Shown piece by piece: positions 46,239 to 56,803 of a stretch of 64,000 nt of DNA. This stretch comes from Phycisphaerae bacterium. GTDB taxonomy: Bacteria; Planctomycetota; Phycisphaerae; Tepidisphaerales; Tepidisphaeraceae. The stretch spans positions 124,001 to 188,000 of the forward strand of contig BPJO01000001.1 of NCBI GenBank assembly GCA_026004655.1. Reading direction: 5' to 3'. The translations under genes and the position numbers were made by a program. The stretch's first letter is position 1. Every line of letters starts with the position of its first letter. The notes under the pieces were generated by a model, which had not been told where the DNA came from, ran no database searches, and saw only the letters and a list, made by a program, of their open reading frames with translations.

Positions 46239-49211
46239 ATGGAGAATATGAGTACGCATTGCATTCGTATTCGCGGGGCTAGGGAGCATAATCTCAAAAA
46301 CATTGATCTTGAGATTCCCCGTGACAAACTGGTTGTCATCACCGGGTTGTCCGGGTCCGGCAAATCGACCCTCGCTTTTGACACGATTTTCGCCGAAGGT
46401 CAGCGGAAATACATGGAATCTCTGTCGGCTTACGCAAGGCAGTTTCTCGATCAGCTTCAGAAACCGGACATCGACGACATCGAAGGTCTTCCCCCGACCA
46501 TTGCGATCGAACAGAGGCACGCTTCGAGCAATCCCCGATCGACCGTTGCAACCACCACCGAGATTTATGACTATCTCCGGGTGCTGTTTGCCCGTGCGGG
46601 AACCCCTCACTGCTGGGAGTGTGGGCGGGTCATCAGCAGCCAGTCTCCGTCGCAAATCACCGATGCCGTCATGCAACACCCCCCTGGCACCCGACTGATG
46701 ATCCTGGCTCCCATGATTCGGGGGCAAAAAGGTGAGCACAAAGAATTATTTGCTGCGGTCATCAAGCAGGGGTTTGTGAGGGTTCGGGTCAACGGACAGA
46801 TGAGCGAGCTTCCTCGGCTAGAGGCAGCTCCTAAACTGGATAAAAACAAACGCCACACTATCGAGGTCGTGGTGGACCGAATCATCCTGAAACCTGAAAT
46901 CCGTTCCCGACTAGCTGATTCGATCGAAACAGCCCTTAAACTGTCTCAAGGGTTGGTGATCGTCTCGATCGAACAATCCGGCGCCTGGACGGACCACATT
47001 TTTTCTGAAAAGTTTGCCTGTCCCGATCACCCGCATATCAGTCTACCCGAGCTGGAACCGCGATTATTTAGTTTCAATTCCCCCCACGGCGCATGCCAAT
47101 CCTGTCACGGACTGGGAACGACGCTGGAATTCGACCCCCACCTGATCGTTCCGGACGAATCAATTTCCCTGGAAAACGGGGCCATCGAAGCCTGGCGAAA
47201 AAATGGGAAACGGATGAACATTTATTACGCCCGTGTACTGAGACAGTTTTGCCGGGATTTCGGGGTCAGCTATTCTGACCCGGTCGAAAAAATGGATCGT
47301 CAGATCTTTACGGTTTTGATGTACGGTACCGACGCAGCCGGTGACTTGGGCACCGGGACCGAGTTTGAAGGCGTCATCCCGAATCTGATCCGTCGGTTTG
47401 AAAGCACCGAAAGCGATTTTGTCAAACAGAGGCTTTCGGGGTACATGTCCGAACAGCCCTGTAAAACCTGTGGCGGCAAGCGGTTACAACCCGGCCCGTT
47501 GGCAGTCCGTTTACACACCGTCCAAACCCGAGCTCACTCCCCCACGACAACCCGCAAACCCGATATTTCCGGTAGGACGAGTCGAAAAAAAATCGCCTCT
47601 CCGGAACTTCCGGGATACTCCATTCATGATGTTTCGACCATGACGGTCGAACAATGCCGAGAGTTTTTTTCTAACCTGCATCTGACCAGCGAAGGCGCCA
47701 CCATCGCTGAGCCGATCGTCCGTGAGATCGCTTCGAGGCTCGGGTTTATGGACGATGTGGGGCTTGGATATCTGTCTCTGGATCGTAAAACCGGTTCATT
47801 GTCCGGTGGAGAAGCCCAACGGATCCGACTCGCGACACAAGTCGGATCCAAACTCGTCGGCGTTTGTTATGTCCTGGACGAACCGACCATCGGACTACAC
47901 CAACGAGACAATGACCGACTAATCCACACCCTGCTCAAGCTCCGCGATCTCGGCAACACGGTCATCATGGTCGAACACGACGAAGACTGCATTCGCGCGT
48001 CGGATTACCTGATCGACATCGGTCCCGGCGCCGGTGCCCATGGCGGAAATGTCGTCGCACAAGGCCCCATGCCCGAGGTCCTCCGACAACGACAGAGCGT
48101 CACCATCAAGTACCTGACCGGTGAATATCAGATTTTCAAACCTTCCACCCGACGACCGATCGATCCCAATAAACTCTGCATCGAGTTGAAAGGTTGCTCG
48201 GAAAACAACCTCAAAAATATCGATGTCCGAATTCCTCTGGGTGGTATGGTCTGTGTCACGGGGGTCAGCGGTTCGGGTAAATCCACTCTGATCAATCAGA
48301 CATTTCTACCCGCGATGAAAAGGAAAATATACGGTAGCAAGGGGAAAGTCGGGGCGCACAAAGACCTCAAAGGTTGGAAGAATGTCGACAAGATCATCGA
48401 AATCGACCAAAGCCCCATCGGCCGAACCCCTCGGAGCAACCCGGCTACCTATACAGGGGTTTTTGATGAAATCCGACGGGTCTTTGCCCAAACCAAAGAA
48501 GCCAAAGTCCGCGGGTATCAAGCCGGACGATTCAGTTTCAACGTCAAGGGAGGACGCTGTGAAGCTTGTCAGGGTCAGGGAACCAAACTCATCGAAATGC
48601 ACTTCCTCCCTGACGTTTTTGTCGAATGCGAAGCCTGTCACGGCAAACGATACAACCCTGAAACACTGCAAGTCGCTTTCCGAGGCAAGAACATCTCCGA
48701 CGTGCTGGATATGACCGTCGAAGAAGCGTTGGGGTTCTTCGAAAACTTCCCCAACATTCATCGAATGCTTTCGGCATTGAATGACGTGGGGTTGAGTTAC
48801 ATCAAACTCGGTCAACCCAGCACCCAACTATCCGGAGGGGAAGCCCAACGGGTCAAACTCGCGACTGAACTCGGGAAAAATGCCACCGGACACACCTTGT
48901 ATGTTCTGGATGAACCGACCACAGGGCTTCATTTTGCCGACATTAACAACCTATTGAACGTCCTGAACCGTCTTGCAGACAAAGGCAACAGTGTCGTGAT
49001 CATCGAACATAATCTCGACGTGATCAAATGTGCCGACTGGATCATCGATCTGGGTCCGGAAGGCGGATCAGGAGGGGGAAGGATTGTCGCGAGCTGTATA
49101 CCCGAAAAACTGATCACTCTGGATTACAGTCACACCGGACGTTATCTGAAGAAAAAACTGGAGGACGACGCCCGACACGCCCAGGACAGCGGATCGGTAG
49201 CCGTTGCCTGA
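46239..49211 (+). CDS. uvrA: Excinuclease ABC subunit A
   Basis: 990 residues (about 40 more than E. coli). Damage recognition in nucleotide excision repair. Walker A motifs GLSGSGKST (~35) and GVSGSGKST (~670), ABC signatures [12 protein letters not shown] and [12 protein letters not shown], and zinc modules [12 protein letters not shown] and [10 protein letters not shown]. After GPLAVRLH there is an insert ([17 protein letters not shown]) not seen in typical UvrA, explaining much of the extra length. Start ATG 46239 or ATG 46248. Confidence 0.97.
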   Translation: MENMSTHCIRIRGAREHNLKNIDLEIPRDKLVVITGLSGSGKSTLAFDTIFAEGQRKYMESLSAYARQFLDQLQKPDIDDIEGLPPTIAIEQRHASSNPRSTVATTTEIYDYLRVLFARAGTPHCWECGRVISSQSPSQITDAVMQHPPGTRLMILAPMIRGQKGEHKELFAAVIKQGFVRVRVNGQMSELPRLEAAPKLDKNKRHTIEVVVDRIILKPEIRSRLADSIETALKLSQGLVIVSIEQSGAWTDHIFSEKFACPDHPHISLPELEPRLFSFNSPHGACQSCHGLGTTLEFDPHLIVPDESISLENGAIEAWRKNGKRMNIYYARVLRQFCRDFGVSYSDPVEKMDRQIFTVLMYGTDAAGDLGTGTEFEGVIPNLIRRFESTESDFVKQRLSGYMSEQPCKTCGGKRLQPGPLAVRLHTVQTRAHSPTTTRKPDISGRTSRKKIASPELPGYSIHDVSTMTVEQCREFFSNLHLTSEGATIAEPIVREIASRLGFMDDVGLGYLSLDRKTGSLSGGEAQRIRLATQVGSKLVGVCYVLDEPTIGLHQRDNDRLIHTLLKLRDLGNTVIMVEHDEDCIRASDYLIDIGPGAGAHGGNVVAQGPMPEVLRQRQSVTIKYLTGEYQIFKPSTRRPIDPNKLCIELKGCSENNLKNIDVRIPLGGMVCVTGVSGSGKSTLINQTFLPAMKRKIYGSKGKVGAHKDLKGWKNVDKIIEIDQSPIGRTPRSNPATYTGVFDEIRRVFAQTKEAKVRGYQAGRFSFNVKGGRCEACQGQGTKLIEMHFLPDVFVECEACHGKRYNPETLQVAFRGKNISDVLDMTVEEALGFFENFPNIHRMLSALNDVGLSYIKLGQPSTQLSGGEAQRVKLATELGKNATGHTLYVLDEPTTGLHFADINNLLNVLNRLADKGNSVVIIEHNLDVIKCADWIIDLGPEGGSGGGRIVASCIPEKLITLDYSHTGRYLKKKLEDDARHAQDSGSVAVA

Positions 49212-49232
49212 TCCGTCCGTTATGCTGCTGGT

Positions 49233-50249
49233 ATGTTTCCTGAACTGTTTAAAATCCCTTATTTCAACTTCTCGGTCCACAGTTATGGGTTGATGTTGGT
49301 ACTAGGGCTGTTGTCGGCGATGGAGCTGGCTAAGTTCCTGGCCCGTCGATCGGGGCTGAATCCCGACCATTTTTCCACCGCAGCGATTCTGGCGTTGGTC
49401 ACAGGACTGATCGGGGCGAGGATCGCTTACGTGATTCAGTTTCATGACGACCCGGATTTCAACACCGGCTCTTTGGTGACCAACGTCTGGAACATGATCA
49501 ACCTGACGTCGGGGGGATTGGTGTATTATGGTGGCTTTTTGTTTGCTTTTGCGACATTGGTTGGTTGGGCGATCTGGAAAAGGATCCCATTGCTTCGGGG
49601 AATGGATATTGTCGCCCCCTGCTTGATGATCGGACTGGCCCTGGGACGGGTGGGGTGCTTTCTCAACGGTTGCTGTTGGGGCGAGCATTGTCAGACCGAT
49701 GCGTCATTCGCGGTGAGCTTTCCCTACTACAGTCCTGCCTATCTGGACGATTATCAACGGGGATTGATCCGTCCGGATCCTAGGCTTTTTGTTCGGGATC
49801 CGGTTCGTCAGACCGAACGTCTGATTACACCCGATGAACTGAAAAAACATCCCGATCTGGTTGAAATTGCTTCCCGTGAGAGGTCATTGCCCGTCATTAA
49901 CACCCAGTTGATCAGCACGATCACCGCCGGGTGGATCGCCTTGATCTGTTATTTCATTTTTACGCTTTACATCACTCCGGGACGGGGATTTGCCGTCATG
50001 ATGATTTGCGAGGGTATCACCCGTACGCTTATCGAAGGATTGCGTGTCGAACCGATCGAACTGACAGCCGGACGGTTCGGTCTGACGCTCAGCCAGATCA
50101 TCGGTATCGGGGTTTTCTCGGGCGGGATCGTGCTTTGGTTCCTGACCTACCGACTCAAAGACGTACCCCGAATCGGGGATCGCCCGGGATACCCGGCTGA
50201 TCCACATCTCCCCACCATTTCGGCGGGTTCACTTGCCGATGCAAAATGA
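49233..50249 (+). CDS. lgt: Prolipoprotein diacylglyceryl transferase
   Basis: 338 residues, seven predicted helices. Adds diacylglycerol to lipoprotein Cys. VHSYGLMLVLG, GLIGARIAYVIQFHD, SGGLVYYGGF and the essential GRVGCFLNGCCWGE motif; a ~60-residue insert (DPRLFVRDPVRQTERLITPD) follows it. 21 bp after uvrA. 3' end overlaps mnmE (opposite strand) by 21 bp. Confidence 0.95.
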   Translation: MFPELFKIPYFNFSVHSYGLMLVLGLLSAMELAKFLARRSGLNPDHFSTAAILALVTGLIGARIAYVIQFHDDPDFNTGSLVTNVWNMINLTSGGLVYYGGFLFAFATLVGWAIWKRIPLLRGMDIVAPCLMIGLALGRVGCFLNGCCWGEHCQTDASFAVSFPYYSPAYLDDYQRGLIRPDPRLFVRDPVRQTERLITPDELKKHPDLVEIASRERSLPVINTQLISTITAGWIALICYFIFTLYITPGRGFAVMMICEGITRTLIEGLRVEPIELTAGRFGLTLSQIIGIGVFSGGIVLWFLTYRLKDVPRIGDRPGYPADPHLPTISAGSLADAK

Positions 50250-51572
50250 GCTGAAAATCCGACCCAGCAGGTCATCAGGAGTCACTTGGCCCAAGATTCG
50301 TCCCAAGGCTTCCAACGCCACACGCAGGTCCTGAGCGATCAGTTCCGTAGCCCCCGTGGATGTAGAGGTATTGGCCTGATCCAGTGCCGAAAGGCATTCC
50401 TCTAACGCCGCGACATGACGGGCGCTTAATGACAGCGTCGCACCGGTTTCGACTCGTCCGAAAGCAAGCTCGGACATGATCCGTTCCAGTTCGGAGAGAT
50501 TTTCGCCGGTCTTGGCGGAAACCCGAACCGTGGGAAAAGAACAACCCTCTTGCACATCCGGATGGGGTTTCAGATCGATTTTGTTTACCACACGGAGGTC
50601 AGGAATCCGGGGCAAGCGTACTGATGGATCGGGGTCTGTAGCATCCACCACCTGGATTACGAAATCTGCGTGTTGAAGGGTTCGCAAGGCCTGTTCCTGC
50701 ATCTGCGTTTGTATCCCGTGGGGGTCATGGGTGATCGGTTCAAGCCCTGCCACGTCGATGACCGTCACGATTCCGCGATCCAGCACTATTTGTGCGCTGA
50801 TGGCATCGCGGGTCGTCCCTGCGACCGGAGAAATCACAGCCCGGTCACTTCGGGTCAGGGCATTAAGAAGAGAACTCTTGCCCGAATTGGGTTTTCCGAC
50901 AAGAACGAATCGCGGTTCATGCGTGATCCGTTCGATCCGGGCGGTGCTACGAAGCAATTGTTCGATTTCCTGGCGCACCTGGTCGATCCGATCGGTCAAT
51001 TCCTGGGTCGAAATGAAGGAAATATCCTCTTCAACAAAGTCGATACCGGCTTCGAGAAGTGCCAAAGCGTCAGCCAACCGGTCCATGGGTTTTGCCAGTC
51101 GTCTTGCGAGTTCCCCGGACATCAACTGACGTGCCGCCCGCAGTTCGGATTCGTTGGCCGCATGGATGGTCAAAGCGACCCCCTCGGCTTCGGTCAGACC
51201 GAGTCGTCCGTGAATGAAGGCGCGAAAGGTGAACTCACCCGGTTCGGCAGAACGCGCCCCGCGTCGGATGAGATCTTCGACCACGGACTGCACCAGAAGC
51301 GGATTTCCGGGCAGGTGCAGCTCGATCAAATCCTGGCCTGTATAACTCCTTGGCGAACAAAAAACATATACCCAAGCCGGGAAAGTCACACTCGTTTCAC
51401 AAAGAGCCTTCGGGCATCGTAAAGGGATTCGATAGGCGCCGGGTCGGGTCGGAGCTTCGTCGGTCAGTTCGTTCAGAAGTGCAATCGCCCGATCCCCGGA
51501 GACCCGTACGATCATCCTAGCCGCCACCCCAACGGCCGAGCTGATGGCCACGATGGTATCGGTCGTGATCAT
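50229..51572 (-). CDS. mnmE: tRNA modification GTPase MnmE
   Basis: 447 residues. Forms the cmnm5-type group at U34 with MnmG. N-terminal folate-binding domain (TIVAISSAVGVAARMIVRVSG), G1 LVGKPNSGKSSLLNALT, G3 IDVAGL, G4 VNKID and the invariant C-terminal FCIGK. 6 bp after yidC on the same strand. mnmG is not in the window. Confidence 0.96.
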   Translation of the reverse strand: MITTDTIVAISSAVGVAARMIVRVSGDRAIALLNELTDEAPTRPGAYRIPLRCPKALCETSVTFPAWVYVFCSPRSYTGQDLIELHLPGNPLLVQSVVEDLIRRGARSAEPGEFTFRAFIHGRLGLTEAEGVALTIHAANESELRAARQLMSGELARRLAKPMDRLADALALLEAGIDFVEEDISFISTQELTDRIDQVRQEIEQLLRSTARIERITHEPRFVLVGKPNSGKSSLLNALTRSDRAVISPVAGTTRDAISAQIVLDRGIVTVIDVAGLEPITHDPHGIQTQMQEQALRTLQHADFVIQVVDATDPDPSVRLPRIPDLRVVNKIDLKPHPDVQEGCSFPTVRVSAKTGENLSELERIMSELAFGRVETGATLSLSARHVAALEECLSALDQANTSTSTGATELIAQDLRVALEALGRILGQVTPDDLLGRIFSSFCIGK

Positions 51573-51578
51573 GCCCGA

Positions 51579-53627
51579 CTACTTGCGTTTCTGACGGGCT
51601 TTTTTTTCCGCCTCTTGTCGCAGTGCCTCAGCCCGTTCCTGCAACCGTGCGAACCATCCGAACACTCCCCCTCTCGATGACGAAACCGGTTTGGAATCCA
51701 CAACTTCGCCGTCGACGAATTGTGGTCCGGTCGGTTTGAGGGCTTCTTGCTTTTCGATGTGATTACGGATGATCTTGCTCTCGATGACTCCGAAAATCGT
51801 ACTGGCAAAAATGTAGATGTTCAGACCCGAAGGCATGGGGTAAAGCATCAACGGGAACAGAAGCGTCGTCATCCACATCATCATGCGTTGTTGGGATTTC
51901 TGTTCCTCGGTCATGACGGGGGGTTTGGGTTGAAGCTTGTACTGGAGATAAAACGCTACTGCAAGAAGGATCGGAATGACATTCAATCCATCAATGTGAA
52001 TGAACAAGAAGTTCCAAGCCCGGTCGAACTCGATCAGGTGGTCTGGTTTTGAAAGATCCTTGATCCAGGTCAGCCCGTAAAGAAACGGGGCATGACGTAG
52101 TTCAAACGTGGTCGAAAGCCCGGAATACAACGAAATCCAGATTGGCATCTGGAGAAACATGGGCAAACACCCGAGAATCGGAGTCGCACCGTGATTCTTG
52201 TAAAACTCCAGCATGGCCCGATTGAGGGCTTCTTTGTCGTCGCCGTACTTTTTCTTGATGCGCTCGATTTCCGGACCCATTTTGGCCATTTTGGCCATGT
52301 TGATCTGGGATTTTTTAGTGATCGGATGCAAAACAGCACGAACGATGAACACCAAAGCGATAATCGCCAGACCCCAATCCCGGAAAATAGCGTGAAAGAT
52401 CCCCAACAACCACATTAAGAAGTTGGTGATGTCCGAGAACGCGCAGAAGGTACAGGCGCCGCTGATTTCGAGGGTATGGTGATACTGTAACCCCGGGGCA
52501 CTGTAGTATTCGTTACGAAGCAGGGATCGAAGTCGAGGACCAAAAAAGACGTTGGCGTCGAGTTGTCGGGTAGCGCCCGGCGCCAGTGCACCGCTGGGGG
52601 TGGTTTCCAACAGGATGCTGACTTGCCGTTGATGCGGATCGGCTTGGGGATTCAAAGCGGTTCCGACCGCTTTGTCGATCCATGGGGTCTGCGGACGAAG
52701 GATGGCGTTGAAGTAGTTGGTTCCTGCACCGATCCAAAGCAGGGGCAGCCCATTTTTATCAACGGTGTAGTCGATTGTGGGTTGGGATGCATCAAAGGCT
52801 TCCAGAGGATTGTAATGAAGAACAACTTTGTTATCGGATTTATAACCGGCAATGAGCTGTCGATCCCCTCCACGAAGCAGTTCGCTTGCAGGAAACGTTG
52901 GACCCACAACCGTGGTTTTGATGTCCAAGGGTTGTGCAGACAAGTTCTGAACCTGCTGAGAAAACTCGATTTCATACCCCTGAGGAGTCTTGGGATCGTC
53001 CGAACGTGGGAAAACCCTGAAACGTTTGGTCAGGCGCACCAACGGCGAACCGTCCTGCTTCGCCAGGTCAAGGGTCAGAACCGCGGTATCGCCTTGCTGA
53101 CGAGTCTGCCAGACCCACTGGCTGATGTCATGAGTTTTTCCGTTGAGGGTGATCGAACGGGTAGCCAAAGCCGCGGTGCCCGGATCCTGATAGGGACGTT
53201 CGAAAACAAACGGATCTTCGCGATCGACTTGCTGTTTATAACGATTCAGCACGACTGCATCGAGGGCCCCCCCGACCGGATTGATGGTCAATCCCAGAGC
53301 ATAGTTCGGGTCATTTCGTATCGGTGAACCGAGCTGAACCGGCTGGGCACCGGTCGTATCCGTGATGGATTTAATACCATCCGCTGGTGTGGTTGCCGGG
53401 ATCAGGGTCGGACCGGTCGCAGGGGATTCTTCGACCGAAGGCAAAGTCCCCGGAACCCCTGGAATGGTTTCTACCGGTTCGGGTGTCGGATGGGGAGGTG
53501 TCGGGCGGGTGGTCGGTTGGGTGGTGGGGGTTGGTAAAAGCCCGAAATAATGCAGGATCGGTTGGTAAGCAAACAGGATCACTGCTGAGATAATGATAAA
53601 AAGTACTAACCGTTGTCGTTCGTTCAT
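51579..53627 (-). CDS. yidC: Membrane protein insertase YidC
   Basis: 682 residues. N-terminal helix (LVLFIIISAVILFAYQPIL), a long Pro/Thr-rich linker, the periplasmic beta-sandwich domain, then the five-helix insertase core with FRDWGLAIIALVFIVRAVLH, KKSQINMAKMAKMGPEIERI and CLPMFLQMPIWISLYSGLST, and a basic tail. Inserts membrane proteins. Start overlaps the metallophosphoesterase stop by four bases; followed by mnmE. Confidence 0.96.
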   Translation of the reverse strand: MNERQRLVLFIIISAVILFAYQPILHYFGLLPTPTTQPTTRPTPPHPTPEPVETIPGVPGTLPSVEESPATGPTLIPATTPADGIKSITDTTGAQPVQLGSPIRNDPNYALGLTINPVGGALDAVVLNRYKQQVDREDPFVFERPYQDPGTAALATRSITLNGKTHDISQWVWQTRQQGDTAVLTLDLAKQDGSPLVRLTKRFRVFPRSDDPKTPQGYEIEFSQQVQNLSAQPLDIKTTVVGPTFPASELLRGGDRQLIAGYKSDNKVVLHYNPLEAFDASQPTIDYTVDKNGLPLLWIGAGTNYFNAILRPQTPWIDKAVGTALNPQADPHQRQVSILLETTPSGALAPGATRQLDANVFFGPRLRSLLRNEYYSAPGLQYHHTLEISGACTFCAFSDITNFLMWLLGIFHAIFRDWGLAIIALVFIVRAVLHPITKKSQINMAKMAKMGPEIERIKKKYGDDKEALNRAMLEFYKNHGATPILGCLPMFLQMPIWISLYSGLSTTFELRHAPFLYGLTWIKDLSKPDHLIEFDRAWNFLFIHIDGLNVIPILLAVAFYLQYKLQPKPPVMTEEQKSQQRMMMWMTTLLFPLMLYPMPSGLNIYIFASTIFGVIESKIIRNHIEKQEALKPTGPQFVDGEVVDSKPVSSSRGGVFGWFARLQERAEALRQEAEKKARQKRK

Positions 53628-54373
53628 CGTCCGTCTCGAAGCCGATCCCCCAGGAAGTTATCGAGGTCGGGGATCGCATAAACCTTTTTGACCGTTGTGT
53701 CGATGTCGTATTCCACACGAACAAACTCCACAACGTTTTCATTAATAATCACAAAGCTGGCGCGAGGGTCACGGTCGCGGGGTTGACCGACCGATCCGAC
53801 ATTGATCACCGCTTTCTCGCTCGCCAGCTCAAAACGGTTCTCCAGCTCGTCCGGTGAATAAAAATCCGGACCCTCCAGAAAAACCCCCGGAACGTGGGTG
53901 TGGCCCACAAAACAAACCCGATCGAATCGTTCAAAAATACTATGAAACTTGCCGGGATTGGTGTAAATGTCGTCCGGAAAAATGTATTCATTAATCGGAC
54001 GACGCGGCGAAGCATGAGTGGCCACAAACTCGTTGGTCCGAATCCGAACAGGCAGATTACCGATATAATTCCAACGGTCAGCACGGCGTTTGAGGTCGGG
54101 GTCTTCTTCAAACTGTCTTCTTGTCCAGAAACAGGCCGATTCGGCGCCCTGATTGAAATTAAACGGTTCGAACAGGACGGCAAAATCATGATTCCCCATC
54201 AGACAGGCCCGGGCGCGTCTAGCGACCAAATCCAGGCATTCGGATGGATTGGGACCGTACCCGACAACGTCCCCGAGACAAAGGATATTCTCTATCTGCC
54301 GACGATCGATCTCCTGCATGACCGCGGTCAGCGCTTCTAGGTTCCCATGTATGTCACTGATGATCGCAAACAA
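53624..54373 (-). CDS. Metallophosphoesterase, calcineurin-like
   Basis: 249 residues from TTG 54373, chosen because FAIISDIHGNLEAL is the usual family start and GTGAGG lies upstream; GTG 54388 and TTG 54421 also fit. All metal motifs present: SDIHGN, GDVVGYGPNP, GNHDFAV, ATHASP, GHTHVPG. YfcE/MJ0936-like phosphodiesterases of this kind have broad activity. ATGA overlap with yidC. Physiological substrate unknown. Confidence 0.85.
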   Translation of the reverse strand: MFAIISDIHGNLEALTAVMQEIDRRQIENILCLGDVVGYGPNPSECLDLVARRARACLMGNHDFAVLFEPFNFNQGAESACFWTRRQFEEDPDLKRRADRWNYIGNLPVRIRTNEFVATHASPRRPINEYIFPDDIYTNPGKFHSIFERFDRVCFVGHTHVPGVFLEGPDFYSPDELENRFELASEKAVINVGSVGQPRDRDPRASFVIINENVVEFVRVEYDIDTTVKKVYAIPDLDNFLGDRLRDGR

Positions 54374-54464
54374 CTCGCCGTGCCTCACCAAAAAGCTATA
54401 GGGAGTCAAAAGTATCCGCAAGGCAACGGTAGCGTCAAATGGTGTGGATCGGTTTCAGCTCCGT

Positions 54465-55646
54465 CTAGTACGGAGCTAGTTGTCCTTCGGGCAGATCAAT
54501 CCCCGCGGCTTTGAGATAATCCGCGATTTCGGACTGGAGGTCTTCCACGGTCCGCGCGTCATCGGTCAGAAAGTAATCGACCCATCGTTTCCCGTACTGC
54601 ACATGATTCCCCTCGTCCGACCAGTCCACGTCCGCGAACAACTGTGTCCGCCGATCCCCGGCGGATCCGTATCGTTCGACCCGAGGACGTTTACGGGGCA
54701 TGAAATAAACTTCCAAACCCAACGTCAGGTAACACAATCGGTGCAAAAATGGCATGGTCTGAGAAGCATAGAAGAGGCTCAAATCCAGACGAGAAGGCTG
54801 AACCCCTAGCTCTTTCAAACGAATCATTCCGAACTCGGCATGGCGGACTTCATCCCAGAAATGATGAGCAAGATCTCGATAAAACTCCCAAGGTGCTCGT
54901 GCCGACCAGGAATCAAACAGGATGGTTGCCAACAGACCGGCGGCGTAGAACTCGTTAAAGAAAATCTCCATCTCCGCGATCCTGCGTTGCTCGAAAGGTA
55001 GCTCAATCCGGCGGGAATAGTTCTCAAACCGATCTTCACAAATACGCTCATCGAACACATACTTGTCCGGCCAGACAAAATGAGCTCCGGACGATTCAGG
55101 TGGAGAGGGACGAATCCCCACGCCCTGCACACCACCGGCCGAATCCAAGAATGCCTGGATCCGTGAAGCCCAGGTCTGGGAATACTGTTTGAAATGGGTT
55201 TTCAGCCAAGCTCGTGACTGTTCAATGTCCACCAATATCCGACGCAAAATACGGACCTCCTGCGCGTTAGCAGATCCGTCCGCCTGCTCTAGGTGAAACC
55301 GATAGGCCTCTGACAGTCGATCGATTAACACTTGCCAACCGGTTAAAAAGCTGTTCGGGTCCGGAGCGTTGAGAATCTCATCCGCGACCCGGGCCAAAGC
55401 CGGTTCGACGTTGGCTTCAGAATGTCCCCCACGCAGTTCCTGAAGACGGGCTCTCAGTTCGGTCGCACGTTCGGCATGTGCCCAAAGCTGATACCCCATT
55501 CCGATTTTGGTCTCGTATTCGGGGACCTTTAAAAACCAGCCGGCCAATGCCTTGATGCAGGACCGTTCTAAAAAAAGGTATCGTCTGAACCAATCCACGG
55601 TCTGTCGGACTTCAATCCCAGAACTCAGGTCAGATGTCATGTCCAC
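54465..55646 (-). CDS. Ferritin-like diiron-type protein, unknown function
   Basis: 393 residues. Metal-binding helix pairs typical of ferritin-like proteins: LERSCIKALAGWFL with YQLWAHAERATELR, and EIFFNEFYAAGLLA with HHFWDEVRHAEFGM. E/H spacing fits a di-metal site. Possibly related to DUF455-like proteins; not certain. 13 bp downstream of a MetE-like methyltransferase on the same strand, suggesting a joint function. Confidence 0.6.
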   Translation of the reverse strand: MDMTSDLSSGIEVRQTVDWFRRYLFLERSCIKALAGWFLKVPEYETKIGMGYQLWAHAERATELRARLQELRGGHSEANVEPALARVADEILNAPDPNSFLTGWQVLIDRLSEAYRFHLEQADGSANAQEVRILRRILVDIEQSRAWLKTHFKQYSQTWASRIQAFLDSAGGVQGVGIRPSPPESSGAHFVWPDKYVFDERICEDRFENYSRRIELPFEQRRIAEMEIFFNEFYAAGLLATILFDSWSARAPWEFYRDLAHHFWDEVRHAEFGMIRLKELGVQPSRLDLSLFYASQTMPFLHRLCYLTLGLEVYFMPRKRPRVERYGSAGDRRTQLFADVDWSDEGNHVQYGKRWVDYFLTDDARTVEDLQSEIADYLKAAGIDLPEGQLAPY

Positions 55647-55659
55647 CTCGTGGAAACCG

Positions 55660-56674
55660 TTAATGGCCTATAAACAAATCCCGTCCTTTGACCAACGCCT
55701 GCATTTTTCGGTCAGCGATGGAACGTTTGTTCATCCAGAAACCACAATCCGGGTGCACCCACTGCACGCGTCCAGGGCCCATGATTTTCGAAGCCGTTTC
55801 GATACGACTAGCGACTTCATCCGGGGTTTCAACGGTGTTGACCTTGATGTCAATCACACCCAGACCCAACCCGATTCTCGGATCGAGCATTTCCTTGAAA
55901 TGAACCAGCTCATCGTACCCCCGGAAGGCAAACTCCAGGACAACGTGATCACAGTGCAGTTTGTTCATGAACCCGATGAGCTTGGCCCAGGTCCCCTTCT
56001 GGATCGACTGCCCACCATAATTACCAAAACAGATATGAACCCCCTTTTTCTTGGCGCGGGGGGCATCCGTCCAAAACAAGGTTGATCGATTCTGCAGCCC
56101 AATCGCCTTCTTCAGGATGACCGGTGATGTTCGCTTCATCGACCTGAAGTACGTCCGGGTCAAGATCAGCGACTTGTTTCGCGAGTGCTCGACCGATCGC
56201 CAACGCGAGGTCAGACCGGGATTTGTAATGATGATCCATAAGGGTTTTGCATAGCATGTGGGGACCGGTCAAAGTGAACTTCATCTCGTGATCGGTAAGT
56301 GACCTAGCCCGCTGGTAATCTCTCAGCAGGTTCAAGGTACCCTCATCGACCGGTCCCTCCACCACCCCGGCCGGTTCTGCGCGAAAACCCATGCCCGGAA
56401 TTTTCTGAAACTCATGAATATCGGATCGGGTGATCTGTGAACGAATGCCACTCATCGGACGAATGAAATATTCGATCATCCCGTTGGTATCCGGGTGATT
56501 AATATCGAACCGATACAATTCACCGTCCGCGACCACATCGATCCCGGCCATTTCCTGGGTTTTGAACACGACCCGTGTCGCGTCGATCAGCGCCTGTTGG
56601 CTCGGAAGCGCCACTAACCATTCCGGGACCGGGTACGAACCGACAACGGTTGTCAAAATGGATGGTTTGGACAC
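55660..56674 (-). CDS. MetE-like cobalamin-independent methyltransferase domain protein, one frame break
   Basis: About 337 residues after removing one base. GTG 56674 follows GGAGGT. N-terminus TTVVGSYPVPEWL, then DEANITGHPEEGDWAAESIN. Frame breaks at the G6 run 56058-56063 (C6 on the coding strand); a C5 gives DGCPRAKKKGVHICFGNY. Zinc ligands of the MetE C-terminal domain are present: HxC in VHICFGN, E in VVLEFAF and C in HPDCGFW. This short family lacks the MetE N-terminal half, so its methyl donor may differ. Operon with the ferritin-like gene. Confidence 0.8.
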
Positions 56675-56803
56675 AATACCTCCTCGATCGCTAAAAATGT
56701 GTGTTACTTGTTAACATAACCGTATCATGAAAAGACATGGTTTTCCGGGTCTTTCCCGACTTACCATCTTCCTTATTCCCGAAGCGCAACCCGGCAAGAT
56801 AGT

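Noticed and set aside
50670-51422. 250-codon plus-strand frame antisense to mnmE
   Set aside because: Long, but mirrors the codon pattern of mnmE on the other strand; no ribosome-binding site or recognisable motif.
52563-53327. 254-codon plus-strand frame antisense to yidC
   Set aside because: Same reasoning: antisense to a well-supported essential gene.
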